Shown in pieces: positions 12,205-23,960 of a stretch of 64,000 bases of DNA (positions within the stretch are counted from its first letter, which is position 1; each line of letters starts with the position of its first letter). The translations under genes and the position numbers were made by a program. Under the pieces are notes generated by a model, which saw only the letters and a program-made list of their open reading frames with translations, was not told the DNA's origin and ran no database searches. Source of the DNA: Pyrrhosoma nymphula (lineage: Eukaryota; Arthropoda; Insecta; Odonata; Coenagrionidae); contig OY754331.1 in assembly GCA_963573305.1 (NCBI GenBank), positions 94,479,434 through 94,543,433 of the forward strand, read 5' to 3'.

Positions 12205-12270
12205 AGAGCAATAGTTTTTCTTTTCTTCAATTGCCTACATTTCTTGAGGGTTGAGTGGATTCTCTGAATT
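12205..12270 (+). repeat. Duplicated exon-like segment, copy 2
   Basis: Partner of 9420-9490. It keeps the polypyrimidine tract and the TGCCTACATTTCTTGAGGG block but lacks the intervening GTTCCAAAAGCAAGG. Probably non-functional. Confidence 0.5.
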
Positions 12271-12794
12271 AAATATAGTTTCAGAAATTGTGGCTAATGC
12301 ATCCAAGCGGCCGGTATACGTATATTAACATTCTGATTTTATTAAAATTCAGTTGCTGTAGGTAATGGTTAAACTAATTGTAAGAAGGTTTCATGGCTTG
12401 CCAAAGTGTCGTGGCCTTCAGCACACCCAGTCCCCTCATTACCTGTTCAAATCACCTGCTCTGCCTCCTAATCTCTTCCAGCAGTTACCTTTCCTCACTC
12501 ACCATGCCGAGCACTTCCTCGTTTGTCTTCCTTTCTGTCCACAACACCTGCTCCATCCCCCTCCCCATATCATTTTGTACTATGTATCTTGAAAGTTTTG
12601 TCGTAGTTGTCAATATATAGGTACATAGATTCAGTATCTTAGGTTTATCATTGAAATTGTACTAATTTAGTTTGTCCTAAATACTTAGTTGCGGACATTT
12701 TGGAAGGGTATAAAGCCCTGTTGAATGGCTGCTTAAAATTTTTTATGTAAACTGCGTAGCAGCAGTGGTGGATGTTTGAGTGAACTTATCGGCC

Positions 12795-12892
12795 TGATCT
12801 GTCAGCAGCTGTTCATGAACTGTTCATGTAAACTGTTCAGGAACTGTGCTTGATGTGTACTCGAAGTGTTCTGTTCAGCAGCTGTTCATTAT
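12795..12892. repeat. Short CTGTTCA-based tandem repeats
   Basis: CAGCAGCTGTTCAT, AACTGTTCATG, AACTGTTCAGG and a final CAGCAGCTGTTCAT recur within 100 bases. This looks like local slippage duplication. Confidence 0.5.
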
Positions 12893-13012
12893 ATTAACTG
12901 AGTGAAATTGGATAGTAGCATTGTCATCCCACAAATTCCTAGTTAAGAGTATATTAATTTCTTGACACTCTAACAAATGCATTTTCATTTTATTTTTATT
13001 TCAGATTAACCC

Positions 13013-13188
13013 AAATCTCTTCTGGGAAAAGGAAAAATTGTACAAGCCGGTGAAGACTGGAATCCAAACAAATTGGCACCAAGGGTGATTCCTGTGATTG
13101 CTGGACAGCAGCTGCTCACTGATGCTGGAGGGCATCGCATTTGGGCAACTGGCTTACCCAAATTTTGGATATCTCAGAATATGAAGTA
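13013..13188 (+). other. Possible terminal coding exon of an unidentified gene, with a frame break
   Basis: Follows TTTTTATTTCAG, a good acceptor. The frame from the acceptor (start INPNLFWEKEKLYKPV) stops at 13088. The next frame reads GEDWNPNKLAPRVIP and on to a TAA at 13186-13188. The two look like parts of one protein separated by a one-base loss near 13062, so this may be a pseudogene or hold a sequence error. The protein was not recognised. Downstream 13189-13600 is AT-rich like a 3' UTR. Confidence 0.3.
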
Positions 13189-13648
13189 AAAATATATTCA
13201 ATTGTGAAGAACTAACCTGGATCCATCTTACTTAATGTATACATGTTCTCTTCAACCATTAAAAATGATCTTAAAAGAAATTGTCTGTACATTTTAATTT
13301 ACCCTTGGGAAATGTAGTTTTTCCTCATTGTGTTACGAATGGTGAAGAGTAAAAAGAATGCAGATATCCAAATTTTGGCATTTTCAACATTAGTGATATT
13401 TCCTTTAAATTTAAGATTCCTTTTTCAAAGTTGACCAATTTATGTTCATAAAATTAAATACATTCTTTGGTTGCACTGTGCATTCTCTTGAACTTAGCAA
13501 TCATTCAAAGATTTTGGAAAATAAACTTCACTCAAGTTCAAAATTTCCTATAACGGCCTAAAATGTATCTTTGAACTAAGTACCACCAAAAAATCAATAT
13601 TCTACAGATGGTCAGTAAGTCTGAAATACGAGTGATAGAATTTGGCTT

Positions 13649-13867
13649 GTGCCACCAACTTCTGCGAGGGTGCCAATGGTTCCTCAAAAAGCTGGGCCTC
13701 AGAGCCGAGAGGAAATTGAGCGTGGAGGAACAAGGGGACTACTGTCGAGTGCCACCAATTTCTGCGAAGGTGCCATTGATTCCTTAAAAAGCAGGGCCTC
13801 AGATCCGAGAGGAAATTGAGGGTGGAGGAACAAGGGGACTACTGTCGAGTGCCACCAAGTTTTGCGA
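13649..13867. repeat. 100-bp tandem repeat, about 2.2 copies
   Basis: Copies start at 13649, 13749 and 13849 (GTGCCACCAA...), giving an exact 100-base period. The first two copies differ at only a few positions; the third breaks off after about 19 bases. Confidence 0.9.
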
Positions 13868-14455
13868 TTAATAATAATACTTCCCTGAGGAGGCTGTATC
13901 TCACCAAGTCCGGTTCAGAAATAAAAGAAATGATACTCAACCTTCACCGTGGTATGTCTCCTTCCTTATTAATGCTCCTTACGTCTCGTGGTTAAATCAG
14001 TTAAATGGCTCTCCTTCGCGGCCAGTCCACCCGCCTAGGCAGCCATTGAACGATCCGGTCATGAGAGCGGTGTCTCTTCAGAAAGAAGAGCCTCTCATCT
14101 GGCTGTCATTGCAAAGCAAACGATTCGCGCAATCGCCGGAGCCCAAAATTATTCTAAGTCCAGAGCCTCCCTCACAGAGAGAGACGAATTGCCAAGGGGT
14201 TGCCCTGCCTCGAAACCCTCGGACGGCTTTTCGGCTCCCATCAACCAAAATTTTCAGAAAAATGACTAAGTCCCCAACTTTTGAATTTAAGTACAAGTTT
14301 TGAGTCCATTTTCAACAAGAACCCCGGTAGCCTGGGGGATTAGAGGCGGGAGCAGTTGGTGAGAATATAGCGCTTGTTACATCGAATCCTTTTGCCGGCA
14401 AATTTTTTTTTTTCTCGAATTTGTTTTTGAAATTAGCAATTTATAGAAAATGTTC

Positions 14456-14660
14456 TCCAGGGGTTTTTACAATGTGTTCAGGACGACGTGAGACGTCCAG
14501 AAAACCTTTAATTGTTGACCATTTTTTGTAAAAATGCCGATTTTTTCCCGGCGGGCCGGCCGGGCGCCCGGAAAAAAATTGGCATTTTTATAAAAAATGG
14601 CCAACAATTAAAGGTTTTCTGGGCGTCCCATGTTGTCCTGAACACAATATTAAAACCTGG
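14456..14660. mobile_element. Foldback (MITE-like) element
   Basis: Two arms of about 90 bases are inverted copies: outer part GTGTTCAGGAC, middle GAAAACCTTTAATTGTTG, inner AAAAATGCC. They meet at a short GC-rich centre (14545-14570, all C and G in large part). The arms have few mismatches, mainly near the outer ends. No clear target duplication or coding sequence. A palindromic MITE is likely. Confidence 0.7.
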
Positions 14661-14699
14661 AAATGCATTTATTATAAAAATGTAGGGGTGGGGGGAATC

Positions 14700-17600
14700 T
14701 TGGGGAGAACCCTAGTTCAAAATTTGATCAATAGATGGCGTCCGCATTTAATAATTCGCAAAAGCTCTTTCCGAAGACCGCCAGTTTAAACCTTGACCAA
14801 CAGATGGCGAGTGCCTCAACTTTTCGCGAATTCGGTATAAAAATTTGGCTCACCTGATGACGAACGCGGGAAATTCGATTTTCCAAATTTCATGACCCCT
14901 TTTTCGGAATCGCTTTTGACAGTTGAAAGATATAAACAAAACACTGTCATAATACCATTCGATTTAGGCTGATTACGGAGGTCCTTGCAGAATTACGCTA
15001 TTCTTATGCCTCGGTGATTATCCAAATATTATACATTTCTTAGTGTTAAGAAGCCTTTTTAAAATGATTAGCGACCTAATCATTTACATTAAAACCTGTG
15101 AGAACTTATTTAATTCTCTCCTTTCTTCGTGACACGGAAAGCCAAAGACAGCTGAGGATCACTTTCACATTACTGCGTTCTCCCTTGGAAACTACAACCC
15201 AGCCGTGAAGGAAGTAACACAACTTTTCCTCAATATTTTTTATTTAATCAGTTTGTACACAACACGAAAGTCAGTCACTTTTTATGGATTATTATACATT
15301 TATACACACAGTACGCTTTATTACATTTCACAATGTCGATATAGAATCCACATCTATGCTTCACCCATTTCGTAATTCCGTGACGTAGGCCACTTGTGAA
15401 GAAGTAGCAGGAAAGTATCTTTTTTCAGGACGAAGATTAATTAAGGGAGTTCCATAATTGAACACAAGATTTTCTGCAGTTTAAATTTCAAATTATGATT
15501 TATAATATTAACAGATCCTTATGGCCGAAAAAATTTACTTTTAATAGCAATCATATTCCTCAAGGCCAAGACAATGCAAAAGAGATGCAAACAATGTCAT
15601 TGTTTTAGTGTCAGTAGAGAGAATATTGGTGGAAATCATTTTGCAAGTCTACTGAAGCCCTTAATTAAAAAGCGGCTTGAAGAAATTTCCTGAGTAATAG
15701 AGAACACGCCAATGACCAAATATTATCATCGCGCAGTTAACCCACGACTCTGATTAAGAGTAGCAATTGCTATTTATATTGCATGCATTAATCGGACACC
15801 CTTGAGTAATTCAACATCTAAAACGGTTCTTCGCATACCTCGATTGCGTAAGTTTTGAAAAGACACCAATGAGAATTTAAAATTAATTTTTTTAAATCAT
15901 TTATTCGCCACTTCTGCTACTCCTGCACTATCGTGCAGTGAACTAACTTTCATTATATTTCCAACAAAATGCAAATCACTGATGTAAGCTAGCATGACAA
16001 TTTTAGAATTAAATGTCCACTTATTACCAGAATGAGAGGCAACAACTGAAGAGTTTAAAATAAACGAACCGATCATGACTTACCTACACATCTCTGCACC
16101 TCAAAATATTTAATTGGATTACAAAATTATTACACTTGTCTGATAGCTTACCATTCCATTTCTCTATCTTCTCTCTCTAGCCATGTACTGTGATTGGCAG
16201 TTCTAAGGCGATTGAATGACTGGAGATATAAGCCCCAATGCAATTAACCAAAAATAAAAGTAAAAAAGTGGGCAAGTTGGAAGATAATCTTTATTTTTGT
16301 TTTCCACTCGACATAAATCAAGAATGGATGGAAGGAAAATAGGGCTTATAAAACCTATAAGTAAAATATAAAAAATAACGAATATTAAATCCCGCCCTCG
16401 AGTTCAAGTTTTAGATACATATTTACATATTTTCTTATCATATTTTTTGTAAGATCAAGCACAGTAAAAGTGGAATTCCTGATATATCAACATTGGCTAT
16501 ATCAAATTTGGACCAAGTAGATTTTACTGTGTGTAGGTGCTGAATATTTGATGGGATAAGTATTACTCACGGTATAAATTAACTATTTCAAATGAGGCCC
16601 CAGAGCATGATAACTACATACCTTAGCAGTTCATAGGAAACATATCCATTAATTGTGTGATCTGCTCAAAAAGTTTAAGATTCTCACAAAAGTAGCTTTA
16701 TGATACAATAAAAATCAAGGGAATGCATTAATATCTCGGCAGATCAGAAACTAGTAGTTCCCAATGACACGTAATGTATCTTCTCGTAAATTAACCATAA
16801 ATATAAAAACAACATGTTGTGAAGAAAAATAAAGCAAATGGTGCAGTAAGTAAAAAATTGATTTTCTAACTTAGAAATGTCTAAAACTTCCTATTAAAAG
16901 ATTTTAAAGCAATTATGTTTTGTAATTAGTATTTCCAAAGAATGTAGCAATAACTGAACATGTGGAACTAACGGCATTTTACCAAGTTCTCCCAAGAGAC
17001 ATGTAAACGATAACTATAATTCTTATGGGAGGCAAATGTTATAATTTTCTGACGCATGGCTATTGTATTTACCGAGGTTTAGGCTTGGGGTTTGGCGAGA
17101 AGCCATAAAAGTTACTTGGAGGAGAAATTCATCTCCTTGGAACTGTGCACATACGTCAAAATGAAATTCAGTTACAAACTTATTTAGTCAGGACTTGAGC
17201 GAATTAACTCAAAAGAAAAATATCCAAACCCTGAGGTGATATTGAGTTCATACAGAAATAGGTAAAATTAACTAATTTCATGACCTCTCCTCTCAAGGAA
17301 CTTTGCAAGGAATTTTGCCCGACTTTCATAAAGGGCCGCTAGCTTTCCTGGTGGATAACCGCCATGCTTGAGGAGGCCAGCTCTCCCGCTTGCACCGTCC
17401 ACTCTTTCCCAGAGCTATTTCAACGATGCCTCACAGCATATCACCACCAGTTGGCGACGGTTTGTCTTCCACCGTCGAGTCTGCTGCTCCTCTCATCTCT
17501 GGACCAGGTCTAAAAGAATTGCCACCACATTACAGTCGATTACCATTTATTTTCCAAAATCACTCGGTACCAAGCAAATTCAATAGTGTAGAAGGTAATT

Positions 17601-18250
17601 TTATTACCATTTCCGATACATGGATCCCAAGGGATAAGATATTCGGCGCATAGGGAGAATAGGAGCCTTGGACGCCTGCTTTTGATGGAAGATCTGAAAA
17701 TAAAATGAAACGATAACATAAGAAAATAGGAAGGGACAAAAGATTAGAAGACTATATTTTTGCACACTGCACCCAACAAAACTAATCAAGAGGATTCTGG
17801 CACCACTGGAGACGCGAAGGGCTAGGCTAGGTGCACGAGGGAAATCGTGAAAAGGAAAAGTATGAGAATTCTCTCCACGGAGTTGTTACGAAGCTCCACA
17901 TTCACTGCATCCATCCTGAGCAGATAACAGCTCTTCATAAAGCCCTGTATACTATACGACGTATTTCCCAAGGCGAGTGGATATATGAACACTTGAGAGA
18001 ACACATTAACAAAATTATAAGGGGCTTCTAAAACAGAAGCATGTAGTGTTTATGATTTCAAGAGGTGGAAAATATAGAATAAGACCAGTGGTTCCCACAA
18101 AAGGGGGGCAATGACACAAAATTCGTCATAAAAATAATTTGAGAGGGGGAACCAGCGATTTAATAAAATTTTGGGGGGTGGGGATGAAAAAATATTGTAT
18201 GTACATGGAGGAGATGATCCATTGAGCCTGGGGGATGATCACCACTAAAT
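14700..18250. other. Long AT-rich stretch without a recognised gene
   Basis: Nothing coding was recognised. Two CAGATGGCG/TAGATGGCG blocks lie at 14732 and 14803. An open segment at 17390-17640 has no domain signature. Unidentified introns or old repeats are possible. Confidence 0.4.
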
Positions 18251-18259
18251 AAGATGCAT

Positions 18260-18486
18260 ACATGGAAATCAAGACATTCCATCCTATTTCCACCTTGAAG
18301 ATGATAGGTACTTTTTTAACATGCCCATTCCTTCATAATAAAAACAGTTGGCGTAATTGGGTGAAGCACAATATCAAGAGACAGTTCTTCCCCTTTTGCT
18401 ATTATTTCATGAAATATACATGGAAATCAAGATATTCTATCCTTTCTCCACTTTGAATATGTTAAGTACTTTTAACATGCCCATTC
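18260..18486. repeat. Direct repeat, two ~70-bp copies
   Basis: 18260-18331 and 18418-18486 share ACATGGAAATCAAGA, a CCATCCTTTCTCCAC-like block and TTTTAACATGCCCATTCC, about 158 bases apart. They account for the similar small reading frames in both copies. Confidence 0.7.
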
Positions 18487-18822
18487 CCGCATTTAATAGG
18501 TCTGCTTACTTGTGTCTGATCTTCCAGGGGTCAAATCAGCAGCAAGATTCTGGAAGGCAAAATACGGAATAACTATGAAACTTGTATATGATGCAGCTAG
18601 CAGGGGGGTCATTCAAGTATTAGGTGAGACATTTTAGGAAGGAGAAGGGGGTTGGGTTCTAATTACCTTATCTTACAATGTGGGGGTTTTATGGGACCCA
18701 CATCATCTCATTTAAGATTTTATTTACTCGTGAGATTGTATTTGTAACTCGTTTTTATAAACCAGACAAGGGGTTTGAGTGCTTAATCTCTCCTGCTAAA
18801 GGCAAAAAAATATCAAATCTTA

Positions 18823-19052
18823 AGGCCGTTTTACACGGTACATTTGCACGGTTTCACATTTACGGTACAAACTCTTCCGTGAACTCTTGCATGAGGCAAA
18901 ATGTATCGTGTACAGCGGCAAATTGTATGAACGCTTGTGCGAATGTCTCAATGCCTGCACGGGAAATAGAACCTGTTCTAATTTCGTTGAGACAAACGTA
19001 CATTCTCACGTACATTCGTTTGTACAAAATCTTTCATCGTGTAAAGCGGCCT
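18823..19052. mobile_element. MITE (230 bp) with TTA target duplication, Harbinger-like
   Basis: Ends AGGCCGTTTTACACG and, read inward from the right, AGGCCGCTTTACACG are inverted repeats with one mismatch. TTA flanks both sides (18820-18822, 19053-19055). A 3-bp TWA-type duplication is typical of PIF/Harbinger elements. No transposase inside. Confidence 0.65.
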
Positions 19053-19140
19053 TTATATTTGACGTGGTGAGCTCAATTGATGTCCAACAGTATTACCTGG
19101 CGAGTTCTTTGCATCTCCTGGCTTTGCGTTGTATGCATGT

Positions 19141-19230
19141 GTCTTCCGTCGTTGGTGTAACTTGTATTAGATAATTAAGCATAATGTCCATGGAATAACA
19201 ATTACGGATGAATTATTAGAAATCAATATT
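19141..19230 (+). repeat. Left inverted terminal repeat of the Sola-like element
   Basis: Matches the reverse complement of 22236-22325 with roughly ten differences. The transposase presumably binds here; no direct evidence of the site. Confidence 0.75.
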
Positions 19231-19652
19231 TCATTTCTAAATTGCCTCAGGTGGCTTTTGGCGGGTATTCGGCGCTGACAATGTATACATATTTTGTTGC
19301 CTGAGTTTGTTATTCCTGGTAAAACTCCCAATACCCTCGCTTTCAACCCCTTCTCCTCCCTCTCATCACCTCTCCTTTCTCCCCAAACCGCCTCAAAAAT
19401 TCCTATATATTGTCAGCGCTTCGCACCATTTCATTTAGTGGAAAATTGCACCTTGCTATTTCAGTGAGCATATACTGTGCAATTCTCTACTAGACATTCA
19501 GTGAAGTCGTGCTTTTCTCTAAGCCTTCTCCCTTTTGGTCAGTGCTGTGGTAGTCATTTTTTGTGAGAATTTGGAAATAAGTGCGCCGCTCTTCAAGTCA
19601 AATCCCTTAGTGATTTGAATATTTTAACTGTCCGATAACTTGGACTTGGAAA

Positions 19653-21882
19653 ATGCCAAAAAAAGGATGTGTAGCGAGGAAAAATATCCCTCATTTGGTG
19701 TCTCGTCGACATTAAACGAATCGACGCTACCACCTTTTAAAGAAACGATAAAATATTTTTGTATGCTTGCGACATATTGAGATCCGAAAACGCAGGCAGG
19801 GAGCCTGCAGTTAATCAAGTAGCTAGTCTACTGGCGAAAAAAGTGTCCGAACTTAGGAAACGCGCCTCTATTCCAATCATTCCGGAACGTGTTGTGATTA
19901 AAATAATTTTACGGTACCATTGGACGTACTGCGGCGAAAGAATAAGTGCAAGTAAGTCTACGAAAGCTGTCAAATTGTTAAAAAAAATTAATACATTTTT
20001 AAATGTATCTGAGAAACTATGTGATATTTGTGCGTGGAATTGCAAAAGAATCAACGAGTGTAAATATAAGAAGGAGAATAAAGTTCCACCAAATGAAGTG
20101 GCATTTTTTAGGGATCAAAGGACAAAACGAAAGATTATATCCGGTGATTTGGATGCTTCAGAAACTCGGCGATTGAAGAAAAAACTCAGAAGAGGATCGT
20201 CGGAGAGCGTCGAGTCAAAATCATTCAGTCTTGAAGAGGAAAAAAGTGAGCATCAAGAATTTTCTTCCTCAACATCCCGAGAAAATTCAACCGACGAGGA
20301 ATCAGCCGACTTGGACCTCAACGTTCCTCATACGATTAGGGATGAAAATCAACCTGGACCTTCTCTGGGCCTAATGTGTCTTCAATTGTCAACTGTGGCG
20401 GAGGTATGTGCAAGAACCGGCATGTCCCTCAGAGCAGCAGCAATGAACGTCAGCGCAACTTTAGCCGACGCAAAGCTCATAACTCCGCAAGACACATCAA
20501 AGGTAGTGGACCGGAATTACTTAGGAAACCAGAAAAAGAAGATGTTAGATTCAGTATAAGCAAAGAGAGAATAATCAAAAAGTGCAATTGAAGGGTTGTA
20601 TTTTGACGGAAGAAAGGATGAAACAATTAAACTGGAGAATATAGGCAAGAGGACTAATCAATCTAAGGTTTGGGAGGAACATGACGTGTTAGTCGAATAG
20701 CCAGGCTCCCTCTATTTGGGGTTTGTCTCCCCCACACGAGGATCTGCGAGAAACATCAAATCTGCAAAACTTGATTTTTGTGCGAAATAAAATATTGAAC
20801 TTTCAAATTTAAAAGTGATTGGATGCGACGGCACCAAAGTGAATACAGGTCGGAAAGGAGGCATCATCCGTTTACTAAAAGCACAGCTCCGACGTCCCTT
20901 ACAGTTGTCTATTTGCTAATTACACTTGCTTGGCTTAACGCTGCGGCATTTTGTAGAAAAATTAGACGGGCAAACTAAGGGTCCAAATTTGTTTGCAGAA
21001 CCTATTGGCCTTCGAGACTGCCAGACTCTTGATATCATACGATTAGAACAAATTCCAACAAAATTTATCCTACGAAATAGACTTGACATTACTGAGCACT
21101 GACCAGCAGTAACTTATGGAAATTTCCAATGCAGTGTCGAAAGGATTTTACTCGGAAAATTTGTCCAGGAAAACTCCAGGGAAAGTGGCTCATCCTCGCT
21201 GGCTCACTACGGCCAACGGACTACAGTGGCTATACGTGTCCACTGAAAATCCAAGTGCTAATTTACAAAATCTGGTGTCATTTATTCAAAAATTATACGC
21301 ACCTGTCTCGTTGTCAGTGAAGCGAAACCATTGTATACACGATGGTGCTGTAAACTTATGGAAACTATTAAATTGGTCGAGATATCTACCGGAAGGTCAT
21401 TAAAAAGTCATTGATCCTGTTATTCAGAGAAACGGGCTTTTAGGGCACCCAGAAAATGTACTCCTCTCAATGATTGCTGACCATCGAGAGGAAGTGCGAA
21501 GAGATGCGTGGAAAAAATATTAGAGGCGCGAAGAAATACGCGTGTGACCGAAAATTCAAGAACTTTTGAATTACTACCAGTTTTTAATTTTGATGCAGAA
21601 GACTACACGCTGCTGATCAAATGGGACGAGAACACTGACCCCCCTGCTCTATCGCATCTCACGGATGAAGATATTCGAGAATTACTTGAGCAATGCTCAA
21701 CTTTGGAACTCAATTCTCCATACCACACGCAAGCAGTGGAAAGATTTGTGAGAGGTAACCCAAGCATCATTGACATCCGCAAAAGACGACGAGAGACAAT
21801 TAGAAATGCTGAAAAGACTAGAAAGCAGAACCAAAATGCCGACCTTAGAAACCAAGTCTCAGTTCATGCTGTGATAGGGTAA
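19653..21882 (+). pseudogene. Decayed transposase-like protein of the 19141-22325 element
   Basis: The longest open part, 19759-20559 (266 codons), is lysine-rich with an acidic/serine region near residues 145-185. It runs on in other frames as YFDGRKDETI, VIGCDGTKVNTGRKGG, then HPRWLTTANG and WSRYLPE (21116-21400), VIDPVIQRNG and HPENVLLSM, and a last frame 21508-21882. YFDGR and GCDGT look like the aspartates of an RNase H-like transposase fold. This protein type recurs as an uncharacterised protein across arthropods; assignment to Sola is from memory and tentative. Stops at 20698, 20788 and 20917 and frameshifts near 19755, 21400 and 21512 make it dead. Confidence 0.65.
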
Positions 21883-22235
21883 GTTTTACATTTATCTGCC
21901 TGACTTCAAAACTAAATATATCGAAAATGACCTTAAGTGTTCAATGAAAATAATTTTTAAAGACGAATACTTACACACAGAGAAACCGATTGGTCTACAA
22001 AATGACCACTTGCTTATTTTTCAGATAGCATCTAATCTGATAACGTAAATGCGTTACTCAATTTTATTTGAGTGGGTGGGTGGGCGGGGGAGGTCATAGT
22101 TCAGGTACCTAAACGTGGTAAGCTCTGGTTACTATTTTTGGATTCTTTCCCCATGTGGAAAAAGAATTGTAAAAGTAGGCTAAATCTTGCACAATCAGGG
22201 AGTTGTTCTCTAATTCCTGAATGATGACTGTGTAT

Positions 22236-22325
22236 TATATTAATTTCAAATAATTCTTCCGTAATTGTTATTCCATGGACGTTATGCTTAATTATCAAAT
22301 ATTAATTACACCAACGACGGAAGAC
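22236..22325 (-). repeat. Right inverted terminal repeat of the Sola-like element
   Basis: Reverse complement of 19141-19230, ending GGAAGAC at 22325 and followed by GCATGCATG. Confidence 0.75.
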
Positions 22326-22329
22326 GCAT

Positions 22330-22500
22330 GCATGACGAGTTTTGCTGCATTCGCGGAGAGCGGGCAGCAGGCGCGAGCCGGAAGGAGACGCGAGCGGCCT
22401 GCTGACCGTTGCGCTGCGACGCGTCGCGACGCTACGTAGGCGTTGCATAATTACGCGCGGCCGCGCACTCAAAGTAGACATTTTGTGGCTTAACGGCTGC
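22330..22500. other. CpG-rich segment without a gene call
   Basis: A run rich in CpG (GCGCGAGCC, GACGCGTCGCGACG, GCGCGGCCGCGC) next to the transposon end. It could be a promoter island or an old unmethylated repeat; no open frame with a recognisable domain was found. Confidence 0.3.
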
Positions 22501-23116
22501 CAACGGCTGCTAATAACGTGACTTTTTCTATTTTCAGCCCCCTCCCCATGAATGGCCACGGCACGAGGGTCTAGGGTTGACCTAGAGATCCCAAAATTAG
22601 CTGGTCTTATTTTGAGTCACTATGATAACTTTTTCCAGAAGGCCAAGTTTCTCCGCGAAAAATCGATTTTTACGATCCGCCATACTGTACGCCCCACGTT
22701 GGATAAGCTACCTTATAAGACCCTACAAAATACATATGTACAGACAAAACATGACCTGCTAAAATACTGTGAAACCTACAGTTAAATTCCGACTACAAGG
22801 GGTACTTAATAGTCCTAGTAAGGACGATCTTATTGTAATACTAACAGGATTCAATTGAAAAGTGAAAGATAGCCATCACACACGAAAGGTATATTAGGGC
22901 CCAGATATACAGCTACAGTAATATTAACTATATTTTTACATATTATATCAGCCAATTATGCAGCAGTTAGCTAGGAATTCCTGAGGACAAATACCCCATA
23001 AATAGAGCTGTTCGGTATATAATAGTTACTATTACGATTTTTTTCACGAATTACGATTTCACGATTACGAAATTTTCACTTACTGCTCTTTAAATCCTTT
23101 TTTAGCATTAGAATAA

Positions 23117-23262
23117 CATCCATGATAGAAAACAACTTAGTTTTAATCCACACAACTCATCCACACAGGTCCTGAAGATGGCACGAAGTGTAAGTTGCTG
23201 AAACCCGGGTCGTATGTAATAAGTTGTGTGGATTAAAGCGAAGTTGTTTTCAATCATGGATG
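23117..23262. mobile_element. Penelope-type hairpin with hammerhead-like motif
   Basis: Arms 23117-23157 and 23222-23262 are inverted repeats of 41 bases with a few mismatches (for example TTTTAATCCACACAACT on the left). The loop holds CCTGAAGATGG, a short stem region, then GCTGAAACCCGGGTCG. The order C-TGA-N-GA, stem, GAAAC matches the degenerate hammerhead motif in terminal repeats of Penelope-like elements. No RT is nearby, so this is a solo unit. Confidence 0.6.
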
Positions 23263-23489
23263 CTACCAACTTCCCCCAAAGTTAAGCCTGAAACGATTAC
23301 TTATATTAGAATAACAATTGTCACCAGAATAATGTATATGAAATTAAAATGTTAAGACATTTAAATACAAATTTAATTAAAATAAAAAATATATTTACAG
23401 ACACAACATATATCATTAATTACTTACATTTATTAACTGCCATATCAGCCTCCCCGCCAGACAATTCCTCCTCTACCCTCTGTCCCCCT

Positions 23490-23609
23490 TCTCCTTCACA
23501 AACTTGGTGCCCTTCCCCCCCTCACGATCTCGAGCCTGTTCCAGGGTTACTCCCACCTCCAAACTAATATCAGCTGATGTCGAAGCTGGAAATGCCCCTC
23601 AGATCCCAG
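23490..23609 (-). other. Second copy of the 10845 exon-like segment
   Basis: On the minus strand it starts after AG with CTGGGATCTGAG and gives LEVGVTLEQARDREGG, closely like IEVGVSLAQAQDREGG at 10888-10935. The frame continues to a TAG. It lies about 190 bases downstream, on the same strand, of the DUF4806-like exon, so the two could belong to one gene or one repeat. Confidence 0.4.
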
Positions 23610-23800
23610 CTGTTCATACAAGTGGTAACCACTGTGCAATTAAATAAATTTAAACAATTTTGAGAATGGACAGCAATACTCAAGCTTTTGGAAAAGCTAC
23701 ACTCAGCGAGTACGTAATGAATTATATGAAACTGGACAATAAAAACACCAGGCGATTGAGATAAGAGGTTACCTATTAAGAATGTACTTCAAAATCTTAC

Positions 23801-23960
23801 CCAAGATACATTCATGAAGCCGAACCTGGTTTAATGCCTTTTTTGAACGCTTTCCTTTCAGGCTATACTGGAGTGCCAAGCTCTTGCAAATTATTCGCTG
23901 TAGCACTTCCCTCACACAGCGCCTCATGCTTCCTCCACCAACACCTGCAACCGCATCAAT
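23801..23960 (-). other. Exon-like DUF4806 segment
   Basis: On the minus strand a pyrimidine-rich tract ending TTTGCAG precedes an open 160-base exon that ends before GTAAGA. It encodes GGGSMRRCVREVLQRI, then LALQYSLKGKRSKKALNQVR and LHECILG. This resembles DUF4806 (GG..L...VRRIL..L.....A..YS..G..GKKAF..L.L...I), a C-terminal domain of many arthropod proteins, often in repeated or domesticated genes. Function unknown. Intact frame and both splice signals favour a real exon, but no partner exons are certain. Confidence 0.5.

Larger units (their letters stand above)
19141..22325 (+). mobile_element. DNA transposon with ~90-bp inverted ends, tentatively Sola-like
   Basis: 19141-19230 and 22325-22236 are inverted repeats over about 90 bases. 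They start GTCTTCCGTCGTTGGTGTAA and also share GATAATTAAGCATAA and CCATGGAATAACAATTACGGA. ATGCATG motifs lie directly outside both ends, so the target duplication is ambiguous. The interior holds a decayed transposase-like gene on the plus strand. The 3,185-bp unit is a nearly complete but inactive element. Confidence 0.75.

Noticed and set aside
17390..17640. Possible exon with serine/proline-rich peptide
   Set aside because: No clear acceptor or donor and no domain; left unannotated.
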